Shown: piece by piece, positions 57,830-64,000 of the stretch
Numbering within the stretch: the stretch's first letter is position 1
Layout of the letters: each line of letters starts with the position of its first letter
NCBI GenBank assembly: GCA_025526935.1
Contig: JAHLKD010000002.1
Location: 599,001-663,000, forward strand
From: Cladochytrium replicatum
Taxonomy: Eukaryota; Chytridiomycota; Chytridiomycetes; Cladochytriales; Cladochytriaceae
Length of the DNA stretch: 64,000 bases
Direction of reading: 5' to 3'
Made by a program: the position numbers and the translations under genes
Notes under the pieces: generated by a model
The model's database searches: none
The model's input: only the letters and a program-made list of their open reading frames with translations
What the model was told of the DNA's origin: nothing

Positions 57830-58110
57830 ATGGCAACCCCAGTGGCAAAACCAAGTGAGTGGCTCGGGCACCGACAGACAACGTATGCAGATTTCGGCGA
57901 GGACAGGCTCGGGCACCGACAGACAACGTATGCAGATTTCGGCGAGGACAGCAATGATCGCAGGAATATTCTACCCAGACAGGCTATCTATCAGTGTTGC
58001 ACTGGCTTGCTGTATCGCAAGCGCCCCCTGAGCGACAACAGCATTTGGTGCTACTTTCCAAGTGGGACACGCGGCTTGAGATATAGGGCGGCAGTTTGTG
58101 GTAATTTTGT
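57830..58110 (+). mobile_element. Second retroelement fragment (Ty3/gypsy, pre-integrase region)
   Basis: The plus-strand frame runs through ADFGEDSNDRRNILPRQAIY, QCCTGLLYRKRPLSDNSIWC and YFPSGTRGLRYRAAV. This resembles the linker between RNase H and the integrase zinc finger in Ty3/gypsy elements (a GLLYRR...IWCY.P.GTRGLR.. type block). It stops soon after and no zinc finger follows. It overlaps the 45-bp tandem repeat. The order relative to the integrase piece at 55.9 kb shows at least two separate insertions or a rearranged element. Confidence 0.5.
57861..57950. repeat. Exact tandem duplication of a 45-bp unit
   Basis: Positions 57861-57905 and 57906-57950 are identical (each begins GGCTCGGGCACCGACAGACA). 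The unit is 15 codons long, so it keeps the frame of the overlapping retroelement-like sequence. Perfect identity in an otherwise decayed region implies a recent event. Confidence 0.95.
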
Positions 58111-60278
58111 AATTGGGTGTTGGATTCTGGGCATCTTGGATTCGGGTTTTCTTTATGTTTTTATGGACTTGCATGTATTCAGTTTTTTCTCTCCGTTGTG
58201 GGTTTTTCTGATTAGCATGTGAGGAGGTCGTGATATTGTTCCTTTTGGCTTCTTTCGGTGGCAGGCAACCTTGCAGCTCTCGGGTTATGTGGAAGGGGGA
58301 TTTGTTCCAGGCTAACCATTTCTTTTGAGATGTTGGATATGACTTTCATTGTTTGTGTGTCTGTTATCCATGCTGTTAGTAGTACATGAACTCAATGGCT
58401 CAAAGTGGCATAAAAAACGTCTCTGCAATATCCATGTGTCGGATGCGCATCCGTCCACTCATCCTGGCAGCTGGTTCCACGAGCCGTTAAATTCAGTTCA
58501 AGAAGCGTAGTCAATCACTTCCCGTCTCTGCGACATTCCGTAGTAACGGCAGTGGCCTTAATATGTGTCCGGTTTGTGAAGAGGAGACCCTCGCACCAAC
58601 GGATTTAGAGCCGCCTGCAGAGACATGCCCCGGTCTCTCTTCCCTCGAGGCTTTTGACCGGTTCCCTATAGACCACTGCTGCAAGGCTCGGCAATATGCA
58701 CAAGAGGCAAGATGAGCAATGATCAGATCCCCACCCAGCAAAGATGCCAGTGTAAGTCCCAATAATGATGGCCAAGTAGTAGAGGTTGTGCTATTCTTTG
58801 CTCTTCCCTTCCCTCTGGTGCGCTAAGTGCACACAGTGGTCTGTTTGTTGTTCTAGTCCTTCTGTTCCGTCTTAAACGCGATTCTACGCCGATGGTGGTC
58901 CTATTCCTGCAACCCCTGCCATCCTCAACATCATTGCCATAAATATTTGGCTTTGTTGTTCCCTCCTATCATCTTCGATCTTGCGTGACCAATCCCTCCC
59001 CTCTCGCTCCTGCCTTTCTCTCAACTCTCTCCACGATCGTTCTTCCATTGCCTTTCTCGGTCGCTTTGCAGTTCTCCATGTGCTGTAACAACATCCACAT
59101 TCCGCTGGGGTTGGATTTATCCATGCGGCCCTGGTCCTCAGCCTGATATGCCCGCTCTGCACGCTGGATCAATATGTTTTAAGCTGACTCAGAGTGGCAT
59201 GAGAGTGAAGAATCAGACAACAGGATGTCTGGCTTTGATATCTTCAACATCTTAATGTAATCCAGATTAACTTATTTGACCACTTACAGCGACTACCTGG
59301 GACAAAACCGTTGACCTTCGAACTTGATCGCATAACACTTTTTACGTTGATGCCGGAGAGCTGAAAGGCTGATTCTGAGATCGTGAAAGCAGCGAATATG
59401 CTTCATCAGCATCATCATCTCAACTCGTATTGCGGCCAATAAGGTGGTAGGTCCCAAGCAATTCCAGCTCAAATCCAGCGCTAACTCTGTTTCGCTGTGC
59501 TATGTCATCCAGGATTTGGCGATGACTGGAGTGGTGTTGTTTTAACTCGATCGGATGTCGTCTGATTTGAATATCGTTGCCTGGTTTTGTGATTTCGATA
59601 GAACTTTATCGAAAACTATACCAGACTGTTGTGAACTGGTAACATGGAGCACTGGGACTGCTATTCTCGTTGGAATGGAAACACTCTCTGGAATAGCTTG
59701 ACCATCTAGCGGTCTGGATGAAACCTTGGATAATCAAATTGTTTCCCGAGCTGGTGAAAGACAATTTGGCGAAGAATCCCCAGGTACGACCTTAGGACGT
59801 GCGCCATCGGAAGCAGCCATTGAATCTGATAACTTTTCTGGAAGTTTTGGGAAGGGCGGTGAGCAGGTTGAAGTGATTTTCCGGGAAGGTCTGTTCTCGA
59901 CTAACCGGCGTTCTGTTTGCATTTCTAGATTGGTAGTAGTAGTACTGATTGACTATACTTGACAGTTAAGGAAATAGTATAACTATAGGGAGGCCAACGA
60001 TCTAAACGATCAATCACAAAACCGGCGATCGGCAACACTTTGTGGGAGGGATGGATGAGTGTGAAACTCTCATTTTGGTGGTTTCCTTAAAAGAAACAGA
60101 ATACTTTGAGGACTTCCCTGATCGAGAACATTAAACTTTGAGTTGTTTTATTGAAAACCTTTCAAAAGTTCGAGAATCTCACAGGACGTTGAAGAAGGAT
60201 GGAACAAACATAAAAAAGGGTTTCAAAAGGTATGATGAAACGCTCTCATTAGAAAAGGTTTGATGAACTACAACAGCC
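58111..60278. other. Long region with mobile-element-like scraps and no supported host gene
   Basis: Holds the fragment at 58884-59162 described separately, a plus-strand stretch near 58560 reading NMCPVCEEETLAPTDL that could be a decayed zinc-binding motif, and frames up to 78 codons at 59726-59962. No continuous gene is seen. The segment is most likely old transposon sequence and spacer. Confidence 0.4.
58884..59162 (-). mobile_element. Possible transposon-derived coiled-coil fragment
   Basis: A leftward frame includes KRPRKAMEERSWRELRERQE, REGRDWSRKIEDDRREQQSQ and IFMAMMLRMAG: a highly charged helix followed by a Met-rich end. This resembles the C-terminal coiled coil of Myb/SANT-like proteins of DNA transposons. 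No DNA-binding domain or transposase is present next to it. The call rests on composition. Confidence 0.3.
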
Positions 60279-62047
60279 TCATTTGTTGGAACGAGTGACT
60301 CTCCCGGGAGATGACTTGATAGCAGCCGTCCCAGCAATTTTCTTAGCTTCTTTAACAAGTTGCTTCTGCTCCTTGCTCTGAGCTTGACCGCGGCGTTTTC
60401 CCGTGACAAACGAATCGTCCGCAAGCAACATGCTCTCGCCTTCAGCAGCAGCGCGTGCCATCGTTCCCATCCTCTTCATTTTGGGCCGGGGACTGTCCGT
60501 CTTTGGCTCATCTTCGGTGTCACTGGCTGATCGTGTACGTTTCTTGGATGGATCAGGCTTGGTCGGACTTGAAGGTAAGCTAACCGACTTCTTCTCCCCG
60601 GCTTTCATTTTCTTTCCGCTAGCGCTGATGCCGTCATTGTCTGTGCGTTTGCGTTTGTTGCCCTGAAGGTCTTCCGTAATGGCTGCGCGAGCCTTTGTGG
60701 CGGCCGAGCGGTGGCCCTCAGCGGTTAAACCAAGATTCTGTGCCTCGGCAACTGTAGCTGCCATAGTGCCCACTTTTTTCAGCTTTGCCGTTTTCGGGGT
60801 GGTCGGTGAGTCAGCAGGCTCCGATTTGTCTGCCTTGTCAGATTTCTGCTTGCGGGTGCTAGCCGTGCTATCCTTGATAGACTGCTTGGCTTTGGATGCA
60901 GCGGAACGCTCCAAAGAGTCGGTAACCAAGCCAAGACTCTGGGCCTCGGCAACAGTTGCGGCCATAGTTCCCTTCTTCTTGAGAGCCGCCTTCTTAGGTG
61001 CAGGCACTTCCTCTTCCTCAGATTCACCATCTTCTTGAGCATCACTACCAGAGAGTTCGCTTTTATCGTTTTCTTCATCCTCCTCCTCAGAAACTTCTTC
61101 TTTGTCCGAAGTTTTGGCAGGCTTAGTTGGCGTCGATGACTTTGATGGTTTGTTGGGGGTTTTCCTCTTGCTCGCACTGGCCTCTTTGATAGACTGTTTT
61201 GCTTTGGATGCAGCAGACCTTCCTCCGGAAACGGTTCCCATCCCAAGCGCCTCTGCCTCTGCAACGGTGGCAGCCATCGTCCCTTTCTTCTTCAACTTCG
61301 GAGTTGCCGGAATTTTTTCTTCCTCCTCCTCCTCTTCGGGATCAGCGTGTTCTTCAGCTTCCTCGTGCTCCTCTTCTTCAGCTGCGTCATCGTCCGCACT
61401 GCCATTCTTTGGCGCAAGCTTCTTCTTGGGAGTTGAATTAGTTGGAGTCTTTCGCTTACTAGCACTAGCATCCTTAATGGACTGCTTGGCCTTAGAAGCA
61501 GCCGATCGCCCAGTTTCCGCATCGTCCACAACAAGCCCCAATGCCTCCGCTTCAGCAACCGTGGCGGCCATCGTTCCCCGCTTCTTCAACTTCGCCTTTC
61601 CATCTTTTACAGGCTCTTCGTTATCGTCCGCTTCTTCTTCATTAGCTTCGGCAGTGTCATCTCCCTCCGGTTCATCAACCTGGCGAATAGAATCTAACTC
61701 CGTCAATTCAGAATCCTCTTCGTCAGGCTCCGGCTCGGAGGCTTTAAATCCAACTTTGCGCTTTCGAGTGGCAGAGTTCGCCTTCATGTTCTCGACCGCT
61801 TTTGTTTGGGCCTGGCGAGGGGACTGATCAGCCCTAACAAGTCCTAACTGAGACGCCTCTGCTACAGTAGCCGCCTAGCGCATTTAATCCAATCCATTAG
61901 ATGTCATATCAGACAGGTTTGACAGATATTGATCAGTAAGGGGTGTGACATTTGGGCTGGGAGGTGTCTCACCATAGTAGACTTGCGTGTGATCGAGGGT
62001 TTTGGGCTCGCCGTCTTAGGAGAGTCAGAGTTCTTGGCGCCAGACAT
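60279..62047 (-). CDS. Acidic/Lys-rich nuclear-type protein with six copies of a GTMAATVAEA repeat, novel
   Basis: Two exons, about 556 residues. Exon 1 starts MSGAKNSDSPKTASPKPSIT at 62047 and ends RKSTM; the intron (about 61876-61972) falls inside the first repeat, and exon 2 resumes AATVAEASQLGLVRADQ. Repeats of the form [LM]KK.GTMAATVAEA..LGLV recur at full-length residues near 23, 124, 223, 327, 394 and 495; the last is diverged (GTMARAAAEGESMLL). Copies 2 to 5 are followed, after a few residues, by RSAASKAKQSIKDASAS or a close variant. Between repeats lie Glu/Asp-rich runs and SKRKTP-type basic patches with probable nuclear signals (KRKRTD, KKRTRS). No known domain is recognised. Alternating acidic and basic segments suggest a chromatin or nucleolar protein; that is inference. 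Confidence 0.8.
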
Positions 62048-62317
62048 TGCTTCCGTTTCTGTTTCGAGTACCAGCAAGGTTCCACCGACAGAATCAGATT
62101 GTGTGGATCAGGTGTGAGGACGCGTGTGATGATTGGGACGGCGGACGGGTCACACGAAACATGTGTGTTGCACCTGAAGACTTGTTGAGAACAGCTAATT
62201 AGCACATAGGGCTATAAGCTAAAATATGAGTCTATTGGATATGAATGGAATCGTCAACGTTGAATTATCAGCACTTCAGATTCAAACGCGCAATGTTATC
62301 CGTCTCAGATCTCCGCC

Positions 62318-64000
62318 TCAAGCGAGTTTGTTAACGAAATTGGAGGGGAACAGGCCTTTCCTTCTCTTTCCATTTGTGACGACAAGCCCTTCCCACCACC
62401 TAGACAACAAATAGCAAGCATTTAGCCTTTCCACCTACTTTATTCATTACTCCGACGCACCCATCTTCATGCATAACCAAGACCGGTATAGTTTGTCCCT
62501 TGGCTATCGTCAGTTCTTCGTCGGCCTGCGCTTTGTAATCGTATAGCACCCGAACTTGTGCGACAACCACAGGGTTCGCTGGTATATCGTAGATATCGTA
62601 AGGCTCCGTTGTGTAGACATCCTCGGATTCTGATAGATGGTCGGGAACAGTGCCATTTCTGTTGAGACTCAACTGCTGAAAGCGCGTGCTGCCGTTCGTT
62701 GAAGGTGTGTCAGCAGGTTCCGATACACTTCCGGTGCGCAGATGAGAGGCGACTTTGGTGAGGCTACCTAGGGGTGTACTTGAGACCTTCTTCTCGAAGG
62801 AGGAGCGGACGGATGGAGCGGAAGATGGGGGATTGCTGGTTGGGACAAAGTCATTGTCTAAACTTTTGCTGGTGTAGGGAACATAAACCAAAGGAGCTGT
62901 GGAGTAAACGTCAGTTAGCACTAGCCATAGTTCATCTAAAGATACTCACCCGGTAGTTCAGTTCCAGTTGATCGTGTATCAATGAACAGCTGAATGTCCT
63001 TATCTATCTCAACAGACTCCAGTGACACTCGTACACGTTCACAACACTGTTGTTTAAAGTATAAGTTTTAAATTGATCAAATCAATTCAAAAAGGATAAT
63101 TACTTCATCATCCGCAACGCAAGCACTCGAAATCATGTTGGTGAAGTTCCAGATGAATTCCCGCATATTCTCGAGCCGATTCTCCTCCAATTTTTGGGCC
63201 ACCTTTGTTTTGAGCTTTTATCAGATCGTGAATATTCCTTATTTTTTGCAATTATTTACCGTGCAAGCTGCCCGGAAATTCGATTCCCACTTTTTCGAGA
63301 GTTCACTAAATTTCTCTATGCCGGTCTTGTATTCACCATCTGCTGACTTGGCTGCAGCAACAGTTTTTTCGTGTCTGGCTCTCAACTTGGGATAAAATGT
63401 GAGTTGATTCACTGATGTATAATTAGAATCGATGGTCGACCTTGTCCGCCTCTTTCGGTTGCAATGTGGGTCTCATCTGCACCAACAACCCATCCGCCTC
63501 CGCGCATTTCGCTTCGTATCTTTCCTTGGACTTTGAAACGGCAGCCATTTGTGCAGATTTTGCTTTAAGGTCTTTATCCAAAATAGCAGCGTGCTATGAC
63601 CAAAACACTGTGAGCCTCCGAACGTTTACCATTGTTGGTTTCAGTCCATTACGTTTTTTCTCGTAGAGCTCTGGTGTGTGATGAAGTCAGAAACGGGTTT
63701 CTCCAATTGTGTTCTCAGCTCTGTTGCAAGGTTCAGGTGCGCGCGCGCGGAGTTCTCCATCTCTGTTCTCAGTACTTCAAGAGAGTCCTTCATAGTGCTT
63801 CAGAATCCATCAGACTCGGAATTTGGAAGTACGCTTGTTGTGTTCCCACCCCATTTCCTCTTTTGTCACGAATGCCTTTGCAACCTTTGCCAATCGCTTC
63901 CCATAATCCTCTTCTATTGAAGCTCGCTCTTTGACGAGCGTCAGTAGCTCGTTGCATAAGTGCTTTCCCTGCCTCAACCGTCCCCACACAACTTCGAGTC
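62318..64000 (-). CDS. F-BAR and SH3 domain protein (cytokinesis/endocytosis type), 5' end outside the window
   Basis: A membrane-bending adaptor of the fungal Hof1/Imp2 or Bzz1-like group. Leftward from the right edge it reads VVWGRLRQGKHLCNELLTLV, KERASIEEDYGKRLAKVAKA and FVTKEEMGWEHNKRTS (F-BAR start). More F-BAR helices follow (LLDKDLKAKSAQMAAVSKSK, KLRARHEKTVAAAKSADGEY, KTGIEKFSELSKKWESNFRA, MISSACVADDE), then RVRVSLESVEIDKDIQLFID. A Ser/Thr/Pro-rich linker leads to an SH3 domain, VAQVRVLYDYKAQADEELTI, HEDG joined over an intron to WWEGLVVTNGKRRKGLFPSN and FVNKLA, with a stop at 62318-62320. The last intron (about 62400-62460) restores the SH3 ALYDY...WW...P.N..VNY pattern. Only the first residues of the F-BAR domain are missing. 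Confidence 0.88.

Noticed and set aside
61102-61827. Plus-strand 241-codon Ser/Ala-rich frame
   Set aside because: Antisense shadow of the GTMAATVAEA repeat gene; its repeats simply mirror that gene.

Overview
The window looks like nuclear DNA of an early-diverging, probably zoosporic (chytrid- or Blastocladiomycota-like) fungus. Genes are dense, lie on both strands, and are cut by many short GT-AG introns. The gene set is fungal or opisthokont: Set2 with WW and SRI domains, a Git3/cAMP-receptor-like GPCR, NudC, a Ste20-type kinase with a CNH domain, and an F-BAR/SH3 protein. Two features point away from Dikarya: a cobalamin adenosyltransferase and the remains of an epsilon-tubulin gene, a tubulin tied to centrioles. 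The species call is inference; no rRNA or mitochondrial marker is present.

Layout. 0-8.2 kb: 3'-truncated fatty-acid transport/acyl-CoA synthetase, ankyrin-like protein, alpha-actinin, and a broken Arp4 copy. 8.5-16.4 kb: auxin-efflux-carrier-like (AEC) transporter, hypothetical gene, CAF1/POP2 deadenylase, RIM2-type mitochondrial carrier, TMEM43-like protein, POLD4. 16.9-27.5 kb: SET2, a broken second AEC copy, a tandem pair of MFS transporters, a broken XPA/RAD14 copy, and an unassigned small gene. 27.7-36.1 kb: Ste20/CNH kinase, GPCR, SMARCD/Snf12. 36.2-47.9 kb: WD40 remnant, uL14m, NudC, NOP16, a frame-broken hypothetical gene, cobalamin adenosyltransferase, membrane-anchored SET protein, possible RPA49, eS17, BTB protein. 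48.1-54.8 kb: JHDM1/KDM2-type demethylase, broken epsilon-tubulin, mitochondrial helical-repeat protein. 54.9-60.2 kb: a repeat-rich graveyard with Ty3/gypsy pieces, a 45-bp tandem duplication and a 12-bp inverted repeat. 60.3-64 kb: a protein with six copies of an unfamiliar GTMAATVAEA motif, and an F-BAR/SH3 protein running off the right edge.

Themes. Chromatin genes are frequent: SET2 writes H3K36 methylation and the JHDM1-type enzyme removes it, and SMARCD, an Arp4 copy, a second SET protein and the acidic/basic repeat protein are also present. Several conserved genes carry clear reading-frame damage (XPA, epsilon-tubulin, Arp4, the second AEC, TMEM43-like, WD40 remnant), while neighbours with the same intron style are intact. 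Either this region holds many decaying paralogues or the assembly has residual indel errors. The best candidate for something undescribed is the GTMAATVAEA repeat protein at 60.3-62.0 kb.

All intron positions were inferred by eye from splice sites and family conservation; exon edges may be off by a few bases.
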